Below, piece by piece: positions 32,414 through 41,791 of a DNA stretch of 64,000 bases (its first letter is position 1; each line of letters opens with the position of its first letter). Under the pieces are notes generated by a model, which saw only the letters and a program-made list of their open reading frames with translations, was not told the origin of the DNA and made no database searches. The DNA comes from Ancylobacter sp. WKF20 (lineage in GTDB: Bacteria > Pseudomonadota > Alphaproteobacteria > Rhizobiales > Xanthobacteraceae), in NCBI RefSeq assembly GCF_029760895.1, contig NZ_CP121679.1:3578001-3642000 (forward strand), given 5' to 3'. Both the position numbers and the translations under genes were made by a program.

Positions 32414-33439
32414 ATGCGCCTGTCGCGCCGCCTTGTCCTCGCCGCCGCCCTGGCGCCGCTCGCCCTCAGCGTTATCGCCCCGGGTGCCGCCCGCGCCCAG
32501 CAGGCGCCGACCTCCCTGCTCAACGCCTCCTACGACATCTCCCGCGAGCTGTTCGAGGCGGTGAACAAGGAGTTCGTGCCGGCCTACAAGGCGAAGACCG
32601 GCACCGAGGTGAAGGTCGACCAGAGCCATGCCGGCTCCTCCAAGCAGGCCCGCTCCATTGTCGAGGGGCTGGAGGCCGATGTCGTGACCTTCAACCAGGT
32701 CACCGACATCCAGTTCCTGGTCGACAAGGGCTTCGTCGCCAAGGACTGGCAGACCCGCCTGCCGAACGCCGCCTCGCCCTGGTACTCCTTCCCCGCCTTC
32801 CTGGTGCGCGCCGGAAACCCGAAGAACATCAAGAGCTGGGACGACCTCGTCCGCGACGATGTGAAGCTGGTCTTCCCGAACCCGAAGACCTCGGGCAATG
32901 GCCGCTACACCTATCTGGCCGCCTATGCCTTCGCGCTGGAGAAGTTCAACGGCGACGTCGCCAAGACCGACGCCTTCGTGAAGAAGTTCCTGTCGAATGT
33001 CGTGGTGTTCGACACCGGCGGGCGCGGCGCCACCACCTCCTTCGTCGAGCGCGAGCAGGGCGATGTGCTGCTCAGCTTCGAGGCCGAGGTGATCAGCGCC
33101 AAGGACGCCTACAAGGACAAGAACTTCGTCGTCGTCGTGCCGCCGGTCAGCCTGCTCGCCGAATTCCCGGTCGCCGTCGTCGACAAGGTCGTCGAGAAGC
33201 GCGGCTCGCGCCAGCTGGCCACCGACTACCTGACCTTCCTCTATTCGCCGGAGGGCCAGACGGTCGCCGCCAAGGCCAATAACCGCGTGGTCGATGCCAA
33301 GGTCGCCGAAAAGTTCAAGGACCGCTTTGCCCCGGTGCGTCTCGTCAAGGTCGAGGACGTGTTCGGCGGCTGGGCCAATGTGCAGAAGACGCAGTTCGCC
33401 TCGGGCGGCAAGCTGGACGAGCTGTTCGTCGGCCAGTGA
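32414..33439 (+). CDS. sbp: Periplasmic sulfate/thiosulfate-binding protein
   Basis: A 341-residue solute-binding protein of the Sbp/CysP family. A signal peptide with a basic start and hydrophobic core ends at ARA (cleavage after about residue 28). Family segments include LLNASYDISRELFEAVNK, VDQSHAGSSKQARSI and FPNPKTSGNGRYTYLAAY. It captures sulfate or thiosulfate for the CysTW permease encoded next. GGGAG precedes the ATG. Sbp and CysP cannot be separated reliably by sequence. Confidence 0.94.
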   Translation: MRLSRRLVLAAALAPLALSVIAPGAARAQQAPTSLLNASYDISRELFEAVNKEFVPAYKAKTGTEVKVDQSHAGSSKQARSIVEGLEADVVTFNQVTDIQFLVDKGFVAKDWQTRLPNAASPWYSFPAFLVRAGNPKNIKSWDDLVRDDVKLVFPNPKTSGNGRYTYLAAYAFALEKFNGDVAKTDAFVKKFLSNVVVFDTGGRGATTSFVEREQGDVLLSFEAEVISAKDAYKDKNFVVVVPPVSLLAEFPVAVVDKVVEKRGSRQLATDYLTFLYSPEGQTVAAKANNRVVDAKVAEKFKDRFAPVRLVKVEDVFGGWANVQKTQFASGGKLDELFVGQ

Positions 33440-33500
33440 GACGGCACGAGCGGGGCGCGAGCCGCCCCGCCACGCTGGACATCTCTCCCGTAATGCGGCA

Positions 33501-33523
33501 ATGGCCGGGCTCGTCCCGGCCAT
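33501..33523 (+). repeat. Hairpin between sbp and cysT (family-A REP core)
   Basis: ATGGCCGGG (33501-33509) and CCCGGCCAT (33515-33523) form a perfect 9-bp stem with a five-base loop. This is the same core as the family-A repeats. Placed after the binding-protein gene, it probably stabilises the sbp mRNA or limits read-through so that less permease than binding protein is made. Confidence 0.65.
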
Positions 33524-33559
33524 AGACCGTTCGGAAGACCGCCGTTCAGGAGACCGCCG

Positions 33560-34381
33560 TTGAACCGCGTCATACCGGGCTTCCCGCTCGCGCTCGGCAT
33601 CACCCTGTTCTATCTCAGCCTGATCGTGCTGCTGCCGCTCGGCGCGCTGATCTGGCAGGCGAGCGATGTCGGCCTCGCGCGCTATTTCACCATCATGAGC
33701 GGCGCGCGCACCTCGGCGGCCTTCCAGCTCACCCTCGTCACCGCCGCGCTCGCCACACTGTTCAACGCGATCTATGGGCTGGCGCTCGCCTGGGTGCTGG
33801 TGCGCTACGAATTTCCCGGCCGGCGCCTGCTCGACGCGCTGGTGGACGTGCCCTTCGCCCTGCCGACCGCCGTCGCGGGCCTCGCCCTCTCGGCGCTGTT
33901 CGTCAGCAATGGCTGGTTTGGCGCCCCGCTCGCCGCGCTCGGCATCAAGGTCGCCTACACCCCCATCGGCATCGCCGCCGCCATGGCCTTCACCTCCATC
34001 CCCTTCGTCGTGCGCACCGTGCAGCCGGTGCTGGAGGATCTCGCCGCCGATGTCGAGGAGGCCGCCGCGACGCTCGGCGCCTCGGACTGGCGCATCTTCG
34101 CCCGCATCATCTTCCCGGCGATCTTCCCCGCCTTCCTCACCGGCGCCTCGCTGGGCTTTGCCCGCTCGCTCGGCGAGTTCGGCGCCATCATCTTCATTGC
34201 CGGCAACCTGCCGATGAAGACCGAGGTGGTCTCGCTGCTGACCTTCATCCGCATCGAGGAATATGACTACCCGGCCGCCGCCGCCATCGCCGCCACGTTG
34301 CTGGCGCTCGCCTTCACCCTGCTGTTTCTCGTCAACATGATCCAGCTCTGGCAGCAGCGCCGCATCGGGACGGGAGACTGA
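33560..34381 (+). CDS. cysT: Sulfate ABC transporter permease CysT
   Basis: A 273-residue inner-membrane permease with six predicted helices and the EAA loop EEAAATLGASDWRIFARI, which contacts the ATPase. DVPFALPTAVAGLAL and ARSLGEFGAIIFIAGNLPMKTEV are typical of CysT/CysU. The start is a TTG at 33560, supported by AGGAG seven bases upstream and the family N-terminus. It is three bases from cysW. Confidence 0.94.
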   Translation: MNRVIPGFPLALGITLFYLSLIVLLPLGALIWQASDVGLARYFTIMSGARTSAAFQLTLVTAALATLFNAIYGLALAWVLVRYEFPGRRLLDALVDVPFALPTAVAGLALSALFVSNGWFGAPLAALGIKVAYTPIGIAAAMAFTSIPFVVRTVQPVLEDLAADVEEAAATLGASDWRIFARIIFPAIFPAFLTGASLGFARSLGEFGAIIFIAGNLPMKTEVVSLLTFIRIEEYDYPAAAAIAATLLALAFTLLFLVNMIQLWQQRRIGTGD

Positions 34382-34383
34382 GC

Positions 34384-35289
34384 ATGAGCACCTCGCGCTC
34401 CAAGGCCTCTCCCGCCTCCGGCCGCATCCGCGTCGGCGACGGCCCGCTGACCCGCCGCCTGCTCATCGGCGCCGTGCTGGCGGTGACGGCGCTGGTTCTG
34501 GTCGCCCCGCTGCTCGCCATCTTCGCCGAGGCGTTCCGCCATGGCGTCGGGGCCTATGCCGCCTCCTTCGCCGATCCCTCGACGCGCTACGCCATCTGGC
34601 TCACCGTGCTCACCGCGCTGATCGTGGTGCCGATCAATGTGGCCTTCGGCATCGCCGCCGCCTGGGCCATCGCCAAGTTCCATTTCCCCGGCCGCAACCT
34701 CCTGGTGGCGCTGGTGGAACTGCCCTTCTCCATCTCGCCGATCATCGCCGGCGTCGCCTATCTCTTCGTCTATGGTGCGCAGGGCCTCTTGGGCCCGTGG
34801 CTGGAGGCGCATGATATCAAGATCATGTTCGCCATTCCCGCCATCATCCTGGCCAGCCTGTTCGTCACCGCGCCCTTCGTGGCGCGCGAGCTGATCCCGC
34901 TGATGATCGCGCAGGGCTCGGAAGAGGAGGAAGCGGCGGTGACGCTCGGCGCCGGCGGCTGGCGCATCCTGCGGCAGGTGACGCTGCCCAATGTGCGCTT
35001 CGCCCTGCTCTATGGCGCGGCGCTCTGCAATGCGCGGGTGATGGGCGAGTTCGGCGCGGTCTCGGTGGTCTCCGGCAATATTCGCGGCCAGACCAACACG
35101 CTGCCGCTGCAGATCGAGCTGCTCTATCAGGACAACAACGCCATCGCCGCCTTCGCCATCGCGACGATCCTCACCGCCGTGGCGCTGGTGACGCTGGTGG
35201 CCAAGGCGATCATCGAGCGACTCGACGCCCGCCGCGCCGCGCTCACCGGCGCCCCGACGCCCAAGGTCGCGGCGAAGGCAGGGCATTGA
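34384..35289 (+). CDS. cysW: Sulfate ABC transporter permease CysW
   Basis: A 301-residue second permease subunit with six helices and the EAA loop EEEEAAVTLGAGGWRILRQV. ELPFSISPIIAGVAYLFVYG and GEFGAVSVVSGNIRGQTNTLPL are family segments. The operon would normally continue with cysA, the ATPase, but the next sequence is a family-B repeat and a convergent gene. The ATPase must come from elsewhere in the genome. Confidence 0.94.
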   Translation: MSTSRSKASPASGRIRVGDGPLTRRLLIGAVLAVTALVLVAPLLAIFAEAFRHGVGAYAASFADPSTRYAIWLTVLTALIVVPINVAFGIAAAWAIAKFHFPGRNLLVALVELPFSISPIIAGVAYLFVYGAQGLLGPWLEAHDIKIMFAIPAIILASLFVTAPFVARELIPLMIAQGSEEEEAAVTLGAGGWRILRQVTLPNVRFALLYGAALCNARVMGEFGAVSVVSGNIRGQTNTLPLQIELLYQDNNAIAAFAIATILTAVALVTLVAKAIIERLDARRAALTGAPTPKVAAKAGH

Positions 35290-35332
35290 GGGCGGGGCAT
35301 TAAGGGTGCGCGGGCGCCTGCCGTCCGTAACT

Positions 35333-35426
35333 GTCATCCCGGCCAAGCGTAGCGCAGAGCCGGGATCGTGGGCCGTTCTCGATCCGGGATGCGATCCCGG
35401 ATCAGCCTTCGGCTGTCCGGGATGAC
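35333..35426. repeat. REPIN-like repeat, family B
   Basis: An inverted pair of palindromic arms: GTCATCCCGGCCAAGCG at the left and GCTGTCCGGGATGAC at the right, with inner GCCGGGATCG/GCGATCCCGG. It lies between the convergent cysW and ornithine cyclodeaminase genes and may serve as a transcription barrier. Confidence 0.8.
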
Positions 35427-35467
35427 AGAGGCGAACAGGGCGGGCTAAGTGCGCAGACCCCTCAACC

Positions 35468-36427
35468 TCAGCCCTTCAGCGCCTTCCAGACCAGCTCGGC
35501 GGCGGCGAGATCCTCGATGGCGGTGCCGACCGATTTGAACAGGGTGATCTCCTCCGCCCCACCACGACGCGGCGCCGTGCCGGCGGCGAGTTCGAACAGG
35601 TCGCCCTGAATGGCCTGCGGCGTCAGCACGCCGCTGGCCAGCGGGATGACGATGTCGCCGGCTTCCTTGCCCGCCCCGGCGCGGGTGTCGACATAGACCC
35701 GCGCCCGGCGGATGGCCTCGTCATCGGCCTCGCGCATGGTCGGCGTGAAGCCGCCGACGAGATCCACATGCTGGCCGGGCCGGAGATAGCGCCCCTCCAC
35801 CAGCGGCGCGGCGGAGAGGGTGGCGGAACTCACAATGTCGGCGTCCGCGATGGCCGCGCCGCGATCGGCCTCGGCGCGGGCGTCGAACCCCTCGGTGCGC
35901 AGCGTGGCGGCCAGCGCGTCGGCGCGCTCCAGCGTGCGGTTCCAGATCGTCACCGTACGGATCGGCCGGACGCTCGCATGGGCGCGGGCGAGATAGGGCG
36001 CGAGCGCGCCGGCGCCGATGATGGTGAGCCGTGAGGCGTCCTCCCGCGCGAGATAACGCGCGGCGAGCGCCGAGGCGGCGGCGGTGCGCCAGACGGTGAG
36101 GGTGCGCCCGTCCATGACCGCGCGCGGCTCGCCGGTGGCGGCGGAGTTCAGCACATAGAGCCCGATCACGCTGTCGAGCCCGCGCGCATTATTGCCGGGA
36201 AAGACCGAGACGAGCTTGGTGCCCATCACGTCGTCTTCCGTGCCGTCGGCGCTCCAGGCCGGCATCAGCAGCAGCGTGCCGTCGCCGCCGGGGCGCTCGA
36301 CATGGTGATGATGGCGCACCGGCGTGACGATGCGGCGCCGGAAGGCGTTGTCGAGCGCGTCGATCAGCGCGGGAAAGGTAAGGAGCCGGCCGATTTCCTC
36401 GGCCGAGACAAGGCGCAGCCCCTCCAT
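35468..36427 (-). CDS. Ornithine cyclodeaminase / mu-crystallin family protein
   Basis: A 319-residue NAD(P)-binding protein. The substrate motif GTKLVSVFPGN is at 69-79, MDGRTLTVWRTAAASALAA follows at 105-123, and the dinucleotide loop GAGALAPYLA is at 138-147. The family includes ornithine cyclodeaminases, alanine dehydrogenases and delta1-pyrroline-2-carboxylate reductases; which reaction is catalysed cannot be decided here. It ends 10 bp from a LapA-domain gene upstream on the same strand. Confidence 0.88.
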   Translation of the reverse strand: MEGLRLVSAEEIGRLLTFPALIDALDNAFRRRIVTPVRHHHHVERPGGDGTLLLMPAWSADGTEDDVMGTKLVSVFPGNNARGLDSVIGLYVLNSAATGEPRAVMDGRTLTVWRTAAASALAARYLAREDASRLTIIGAGALAPYLARAHASVRPIRTVTIWNRTLERADALAATLRTEGFDARAEADRGAAIADADIVSSATLSAAPLVEGRYLRPGQHVDLVGGFTPTMREADDEAIRRARVYVDTRAGAGKEAGDIVIPLASGVLTPQAIQGDLFELAAGTAPRRGGAEEITLFKSVGTAIEDLAAAELVWKALKG

Positions 36428-36437
36428 CGCGGCGCGC

Positions 36438-36824
36438 TCAGGCGGCGCTGCGGCGGTCGGTCAGCGCCGGGCTGGCGGAACCGGAGGCGAGAGCGAGGCC
36501 TGCCGGACGCGCGGGCGCGGCGTTGCGGGCGGCAAGGCTGGCGCGCAGATCCTCCGCCTGCTGGGTGGCGCGGCGCGCCTCGCGCCCGTTGCGGCGGGCG
36601 GCGCGGCGGTAACGGCCCTGGTTGAGCCACACGCTGACCCCGCCGATCACCACGCCGAGGATCAGCGCGGCGAAGACGACGAGGAAGAGCGGGGCTTCCA
36701 CCGTCCAGGCGCCACCGAAGGGATCCACCACCAGCCCGATCTTCTGCCGGTTGGCCACGGCGAGCATGACAAGCGCCACGGAGAGCGGCAGGAGGATGAC
36801 GACCATCAGGATACGGCGCAGCAC
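36438..36824 (-). CDS. LapA-domain (DUF1049) membrane protein
   Basis: A 128-residue protein with two transmembrane helices (about 5-24 and 45-67), NRQKIGLVVDPF between them, and a cytoplasmic Arg/Ala-rich coiled-coil-like tail. Lipopolysaccharide assembly protein A (LapA/YciS) has the same layout and helps regulate LpxC turnover in E. coli; that role here is inference. GTG start at 36824, 34 bp after ihfB. The ihfB-lapA order is widespread in proteobacteria. Confidence 0.88.
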   Translation of the reverse strand: MLRRILMVVILLPLSVALVMLAVANRQKIGLVVDPFGGAWTVEAPLFLVVFAALILGVVIGGVSVWLNQGRYRRAARRNGREARRATQQAEDLRASLAARNAAPARPAGLALASGSASPALTDRRSAA

Positions 36825-36857
36825 GGGGGCACTCCGGGAAGGTTGCGACAGGGCGTG

Positions 36858-37151
36858 TTACTCGAGATCGACGCCATCATTGAGGCGTTCGCGCATCTCC
36901 TTGCCCGTCTTGAAATAGGGCACCGCCTTGCCGTCGACAGCCACATGCGCGCCGGTGCGCGGGTTGCGGCCGGTGCGCGCCGGGCGCGCCTTGACGGAGA
37001 AGGCGCCGAAACCGCGCAGCTCGACCCGGTCGCCCCGCGCCAGTGCCGCAACGATCTCGTCGAGAATCGCGTTCACGATGTTCTCGACGTCACGCTGGTA
37101 GAGATGCGGATTGGCTTCAGCAATCCGCTGTACGAGTTCGGACTTAATCAT
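36858..37151 (-). CDS. ihfB: Integration host factor subunit beta
   Basis: A 97-residue DNA-bending protein of the HU/IHF family. [23 protein letters not shown] and [24 protein letters not shown] are diagnostic of IHF-beta, including the proline in RNPRTG that intercalates into DNA. It pairs with IHF-alpha, encoded elsewhere. It lies between sppA and the LapA-domain gene. An AT-rich stretch just upstream (around 37190-37220) may hold its promoter. Confidence 0.96.
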   Translation of the reverse strand: MIKSELVQRIAEANPHLYQRDVENIVNAILDEIVAALARGDRVELRGFGAFSVKARPARTGRNPRTGAHVAVDGKAVPYFKTGKEMRERLNDGVDLE

Positions 37152-37227
37152 CGACGCCCCGGCCCCTTGTTGTTTTCGGCTCGTCGGAAATCCAAAAACA
37201 TCATATTTTGGAAAATCTTGGCCCCGT

Positions 37228-38208
37228 CTAGCCGCCGTGAGGGTGCCAGAGGGCCAACAGACCGTCAAGGCGGGCCTGCGCCGCTGCCTCACTTGCCGTG
37301 CGTAGCACCGTGGTCGCCAGTTCCTCAAGCCCGATCAGGGACATGGCGCCCACGACCATGCCCTTGAGCCAGCCGAACTCGTCGCCCGCGCGCTGGGTGC
37401 GCCAGGCGCGCACCGGCAGCTCCTTGGAGACGCCGCGCTCGCGGGCCAGCCAGTCGCGCGCGGTGCGCTCGTCGCCCACCTCGTCGATCAGCCGCAGCGG
37501 CAGCGCCTGATGGCCGGTGAACACCCGCCCGTCGGAAGCCTGCGCCAGCTTGTCACCCGTTATGAGCCGGCGCTCGGCCACCAACTCCTTGAACCAGCTG
37601 TACGAATCCTCGACCAGCGAACGCACGGCGGCGCGTGCATCCTCGCTCGGCGGGTCGAACATGTTCGGCGCGGCCTTGAGCGGGCTGGACTTGATCTCCT
37701 CATAGGAGATGCCGACCGTCTTCATCAGCTCGGCGAAATTCGGGAACTGGAAGATGACGCCGATCGAACCGACCAGCGAATTGCGCGGCGCGACGATGTG
37801 GTCGGCGCCCATGGCGGCGATATAGGCGCCGGAGGCCGCCATGCCGTCCACCACCGCGACCACCGGCTTCTTCGCGGCAAGCCGCCGCAGCCCGTCATAG
37901 AGCGCGGCCGAGCCGACCACCGTGCCGCCGGGGCTGTCGATGGAAAGGATCACCGCCCGCGCGCCGGAATTGCCGATCTCCTCCAGGAGTTCCAGCCGCT
38001 CGCGCTCATTGCGGATGATGCCGCCAATGGTCACCCGCGCCACATGCGGCTGGGAGCGCGGCAGGTAGTCACCATCGCTCCACCAGGCGAACAGGCCGAC
38101 GCCGCCGCCGAGCAGCAGCAGGAAGGCGAAGATGCGCCAGGTCAGCAGTTTGCGGCGCAGCCGGCGCCGGGCGAGCAGCTCGTCCACCTCGATCGCGCCA
38201 TAAGCCAT
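37228..38208 (-). CDS. sppA: Signal peptide peptidase SppA
   Basis: A 326-residue membrane-anchored S49 peptidase. One transmembrane helix lies at 24-43. The nucleophile is Ser126 in [10 protein letters not shown], the base is Lys173 or Lys178 in [12 protein letters not shown], and SIDSPGGTV (89-97) is the conserved turn. It degrades cleaved signal peptides in the inner membrane. This is the standard alphaproteobacterial SppA next to ihfB. The ATG at 38208 begins [15 protein letters not shown]. Confidence 0.93.
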   Translation of the reverse strand: MAYGAIEVDELLARRRLRRKLLTWRIFAFLLLLGGGVGLFAWWSDGDYLPRSQPHVARVTIGGIIRNERERLELLEEIGNSGARAVILSIDSPGGTVVGSAALYDGLRRLAAKKPVVAVVDGMAASGAYIAAMGADHIVAPRNSLVGSIGVIFQFPNFAELMKTVGISYEEIKSSPLKAAPNMFDPPSEDARAAVRSLVEDSYSWFKELVAERRLITGDKLAQASDGRVFTGHQALPLRLIDEVGDERTARDWLARERGVSKELPVRAWRTQRAGDEFGWLKGMVVGAMSLIGLEELATTVLRTASEAAAQARLDGLLALWHPHGG

Positions 38209-38315
38209 CTTACCCGTCTCCGCCGGTCCATCCTCGGAAGCGACAGGGGTAAAGGCCGGCTCGCCCCCGCGCAAGGCGGCAAAAGTCGCGGGGGGTGACG
38301 CAGCGCCGGCGCGGC

Positions 38316-38930
38316 TCAGCCGGCGTGCTTGTCCAGAAACGCCTCGACGGGCAGCGCGCGGAAATCGTCCAGCGCCGCCCGCAGGCGGGCATGCTCCCAG
38401 TCCCACCAGCCGAGTGCCTGAAGACGTTCGCCGATGGCGGGGGCAAAGCGCGCCCGCACGGGCTTCGCGGGAACTCCGGCGACGATGGTGTAGGGCGCGA
38501 CATCCTTGGTCACCACCGCGCCCGCCGCCACCACCGCGCCATCGCCAATGCTGCGGCCGGGCAGGATGATGGCGCCGTGGCCGATCCACACATCATGGCC
38601 GATGGTGACGCCATGGTCCCGGCGCCAGGCGAAGAACTCCGGCTCGTCGTCGGCATCCTCGAAATAGGCCGAGGCGCGGTAGGTGAAATGTGACTGGCTC
38701 GCCCGCTCCATCGGGTGGTTGCCCGGATTGATCCGGGTCATCGCGGCGATGGAGGTGAACTTGCCGATGCGCGCATAGGCGATGTCGGCATCGTTCACGA
38801 CATAGGAATAGTCGCCGAGCGCCACTTCCAGCAGCTTGGTGCGCGGGCCCACCTCGGTGTAGCGCCCGAGCGTCGAGCGGATGACTTCCGCGGTGGGGTC
38901 GATGGATGGCGTGAGGCCGAGGCTTGCCAT
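38316..38930 (-). CDS. Hexapeptide-repeat acetyltransferase, phosphonate-metabolism type
   Basis: A 204-residue left-handed beta-helix transferase. The repeats are visible in [19 protein letters not shown] and [37 protein letters not shown], with the active-site loop around NPGNHPMER. It matches the transferase family found in phosphonate (phn) operons. It is directly downstream of the DUF1045 and phnM genes, which supports that assignment. The acceptor is unknown. Confidence 0.85.
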   Translation of the reverse strand: MASLGLTPSIDPTAEVIRSTLGRYTEVGPRTKLLEVALGDYSYVVNDADIAYARIGKFTSIAAMTRINPGNHPMERASQSHFTYRASAYFEDADDEPEFFAWRRDHGVTIGHDVWIGHGAIILPGRSIGDGAVVAAGAVVTKDVAPYTIVAGVPAKPVRARFAPAIGERLQALGWWDWEHARLRAALDDFRALPVEAFLDKHAG

Positions 38931-38933
38931 GGG

Positions 38934-39626
38934 TCAGTTCCCCAGCGGATAGCGGGCGATGAGGCGGAAGGCTCCGGTCTCCTGCCGGTAGAGGGCGATC
39001 TCGGAGACGATCAGCGGCCCGTCGCTGCCGGAGGCGGCGAACGCCTCCTCGAGTTCCGCCAGCGCCAGCGCCCGCTCGTCATCCTCCAGCGGGCCGGTCA
39101 GCGTCATGTGGAAGCGGAAATCGTCCAGCACATAGGGGTAGCCCCAACGGTCCAGATGGTCGCGCTGGCGCGGGGTGAGCGGGGCGCGCAGGCGCTTTTC
39201 CCGCTCGGCCTCGTTCATCGGCGCGCGGAAGTCGTCGAAGGCGGCGACCGCGCCGGCCGCCAGCCGGTCGAGCGCCGCGCAGTTCGAGGCGAGCTTCAGC
39301 GCGATGAAGCGGCTGATGGCGGAAACGCTGACCCCGGCGCAGGCAAAGCGCGTGCGCTCGGCGGCAAAGCGCGCGCAGGCCTCGCGCAGCTCGGCTTCCG
39401 TCCGGCCCTCGGCGAGGCGGAACGGCGCCTTCAGCGTGCCATGGAAGCCATAGCGGCGCGGCTCGCTGGTGATGTTGCGCCAGCGCGCCGCCTCAAAGCG
39501 GCGCAGCGGCGGGGGCGGCACATCCTGCCCGCTCTCCGCGTCATAACCGATGACGGCGGAGCCGAAGCGCCAGAGCGGCGAGGCCGCCGGAGGGGCGAAA
39601 TAGACGGCGTAGCGGGCGGTGCTCAT
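38934..39626 (-). CDS. DUF1045 family phosphonate-operon protein (2H phosphoesterase-like)
   Basis: A 230-residue protein of the family found almost only in phn operons. Two HxT motifs, His62-G-Thr64 in YGFHGTLKAPF and His173-M-Thr175 in FHMTLTG, give it the 2H phosphoesterase (LigT-like) active site. Such enzymes hydrolyse cyclic phosphodiesters; the C-P lyase pathway makes a cyclic ribose phosphate (normally opened by PhnP), so a similar role is plausible. It lies 5 bp after phnM and 3 bp before the acetyltransferase. Confidence 0.88.
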   Translation of the reverse strand: MSTARYAVYFAPPAASPLWRFGSAVIGYDAESGQDVPPPPLRRFEAARWRNITSEPRRYGFHGTLKAPFRLAEGRTEAELREACARFAAERTRFACAGVSVSAISRFIALKLASNCAALDRLAAGAVAAFDDFRAPMNEAEREKRLRAPLTPRQRDHLDRWGYPYVLDDFRFHMTLTGPLEDDERALALAELEEAFAASGSDGPLIVSEIALYRQETGAFRLIARYPLGN

Positions 39627-39631
39627 GCGCG

Positions 39632-40774
39632 TCAGAACACCCGCCGCCCGGCGCTGAACAATTCGCCCACCACCGGCGTGTCCTCGGCCATGCGAAAACG
39701 CACGAGATCGGCCCGCAGCCCCGGGGCCAGCCGGCCGCGATCCTCGAGCCGGGCGAGGCGGGCGGGCGCGGCGGTCACCAGCGCGAGCGCCGCCGGGATG
39801 GTGAGGCCGACCGTGCGGGTCAGCGCCATCGCCGCCTGCAACAGGCTCGCCGGCACATAATCGGAGGCGAGCGCGTCGAGCAGCCCTTCCGCCGCGAGGT
39901 CACGCATCGACACGCCGCCGGAATGCGAGCCGCCGCGCACCACATTGGGCGCCCCGCCAATGGTGGCCAGCCCCCCCGCATGCGCCGCGCGGGCGGCTTC
40001 CAGCGTGGTCGGGAATTCGGAAATGGTGCAGCCCGCCGCCAGCGCCTCGTCGACATGGGCCGGCGTGGTGTCGTCATGGCTCGACAGCACGATGCCGGAG
40101 GCGGCGAACAGCGCGACCATGCGGTCATAATTGCCGGCCACCGCGCCGCGCGCCCGCTCGATCCGGTCCGCCACCTCGCGGTCGAGATCGGCGCCGCCCT
40201 TGCCGATGCCGGAGAGATAGACCTTGAGATGCTCGACATTGCGCCATTGCCGCGTGCCGGGCGTGTGGTCCATCAGCGAGGCGAGCGCCAGCGTCGGGCG
40301 GCCGAGTGCGGCATCGACCAGTTCGGGCAGGCCGTGATCGGTCAGCTCGCAGCGCAGATGGATGCGGTGATCGACGCGGAACAGGCCGCGCGCGGTGCCC
40401 TCGTCCACGGCGTCCAGCATCACCTCATAGAGCGCGCGCCGGTCGGCCTTGGCCTGGTCGAAGCCACCGGCGCAGATCGCGTCGAACACGGTGGTGACGC
40501 CCGAGCCCGCCATCTGCGCGTCATGCGCCAGCGCGGCGGCGCGCTGATCCGGCCAGAAAACCTTGGGGCGCGGCACGAAATGGCCTTCGAGCGCGTCGGT
40601 ATGCAGGTCAATGAGGCCGGGCGCGAGATAGTCGCCGCCGCAATCGACCGCGCCGGGAAGGCGTGAGGGGCCGTCGTCGATGGCGCGGATCACGCCGTCG
40701 GCGATCACCAGCGTGCCATCGACCAGCCGGTCTTCCAGCACGAGCCGGGCATGGGTCAGGACGGTCTCAGCCAT
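39632..40774 (-). CDS. phnM: Alpha-D-ribose 1-methylphosphonate 5-triphosphate diphosphatase
   Basis: A 380-residue amidohydrolase-superfamily metalloenzyme that removes diphosphate before the C-P bond is cleaved. The metal ligands are in DLHTDALEGH (56-65); LMDHTPGTRQW and LSSHDDTTPAHVDEA also match PhnM. The ATG at 40774 gives the family N-terminus MAETVLTHARL. It heads a three-gene unit. None of phnG-L (the C-P lyase core) or a phosphonate transporter is nearby. Confidence 0.93.
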   Translation of the reverse strand: MAETVLTHARLVLEDRLVDGTLVIADGVIRAIDDGPSRLPGAVDCGGDYLAPGLIDLHTDALEGHFVPRPKVFWPDQRAAALAHDAQMAGSGVTTVFDAICAGGFDQAKADRRALYEVMLDAVDEGTARGLFRVDHRIHLRCELTDHGLPELVDAALGRPTLALASLMDHTPGTRQWRNVEHLKVYLSGIGKGGADLDREVADRIERARGAVAGNYDRMVALFAASGIVLSSHDDTTPAHVDEALAAGCTISEFPTTLEAARAAHAGGLATIGGAPNVVRGGSHSGGVSMRDLAAEGLLDALASDYVPASLLQAAMALTRTVGLTIPAALALVTAAPARLARLEDRGRLAPGLRADLVRFRMAEDTPVVGELFSAGRRVF

Positions 40775-40976
40775 GAACGGTCTCAACCATGACAGGTGCT
40801 CGCCGGTGCCGTGGGTGCGGGCCATCCCGGAGAGGGGGCCCGGCAAGGAGGGGATCGAAAGGCGCGTTCCATCGCCCGCCTCTCGCATGTTGGTGTGACG
40901 GTTCCATGAAGGGCGGGGCAGGGCAAGAGCGGTCGCGGTGGGTGGGCGCGCTCGGGGCGAGCCATCGCGCGGTGGC

Positions 40977-41086
40977 GTCATCCCGGAAGTCGTCGTCATC
41001 CCGGACGGCCGCAGGCCGAGCCGGGATCGCGTCCCGCCTCATTCTTCCGCCGATCCCGGCTCTGCGCTGCGCTTGGCCGGGATGAC
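40977..41086. repeat. REPIN-like repeat, family B, in the phnM-ohr gap
   Basis: The gap 40775-41135 holds this element: GTCATCCCGG at 40977, a second arm GTCATCCCGGACGGCC at 40998, and the inverted arm GGCCGGGATGAC ending at 41086. Apart from it the gap contains only the phnM leader, where I see no convincing promoter. Confidence 0.75.
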
Positions 41087-41135
41087 GGATTGTGGGGCGC
41101 GGGGGATTGACGTCGCCCCCGCACGCGCGCCCCCG

Positions 41136-41552
41136 TCAGCCGACGCTGAGCTCGACCGGGATGTTGCCGCGCGTGGCCTTGGAGTAGGGGCACATCTGGT
41201 GCGCGGCTTCCAGCACCTCGCGGGTCTCCTCCGGCGAGAGCGCGGGGGCCTTGAGCGAGAGCTTGGCGGCGAGGCTGTAGCCGTCATCGCCCTTCACCAG
41301 CGAGACCGCGACGGTGACGGCGGCGCCGGTCACGTCGAGCTTCTTCTGGTGGCCGACCGCCTCGACCGCCGAGCCGAAGCAGGCGGCGTAGCCGGTGGCG
41401 AAGAGGTGCTCGGGCGTCGTCTTGCCGGCTTCCAGCGTGCCGCCCTTGGGCATGCCGAGATCGACCGAGACGGAGCCGTCGCTGGTCTGCGAGTGGCCGT
41501 TGCGCCCGCCAATGGCGGTGGCGGTACCGGTGAACAGGACGGTGCCGGACAT
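41136..41552 (-). CDS. ohr: Organic hydroperoxide resistance protein (Ohr)
   Basis: A 138-residue Ohr/OsmC peroxidase. The redox pair is Cys58 in GYAACFGSA and Cys121 in QMCPYSKATRGN, with the catalytic Arg17 in GGRNGH. It reduces organic peroxides using lipoylated proteins. GAGGAG precedes the ATG at 41552. The usual MarR-type repressor OhrR is not adjacent. Confidence 0.95.
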   Translation of the reverse strand: MSGTVLFTGTATAIGGRNGHSQTSDGSVSVDLGMPKGGTLEAGKTTPEHLFATGYAACFGSAVEAVGHQKKLDVTGAAVTVAVSLVKGDDGYSLAAKLSLKAPALSPEETREVLEAAHQMCPYSKATRGNIPVELSVG

Positions 41553-41791
41553 GGTGTTTCTCCTCGAATGCCGTTGCTGCGCCCAGCCTAGGACGCCCGT
41601 GTTGAAATGGTGCGACAGCGCCAAGGGGCAAGCCGTGGGCAAGCCGTGGGCAGGCGTGGCGGGCACGCGCTTTGCGCCGGCGCACGGCGTCGGGGCCGTT
41701 CGTCCTTTGTTCCTTTGCGCTTGCCCGCGGGCGGCGCAGGGCTTACCTGTCGAGGCGACCCCTCGCGTGAGCCGCCACCGGAACGCCCGCC

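Noticed and set aside
40890..40920. Possible Pho box upstream of phnM.
   Set aside because: Only one half-site weakly resembles TGTCACA; the other half does not match, so phosphate control is not supported.
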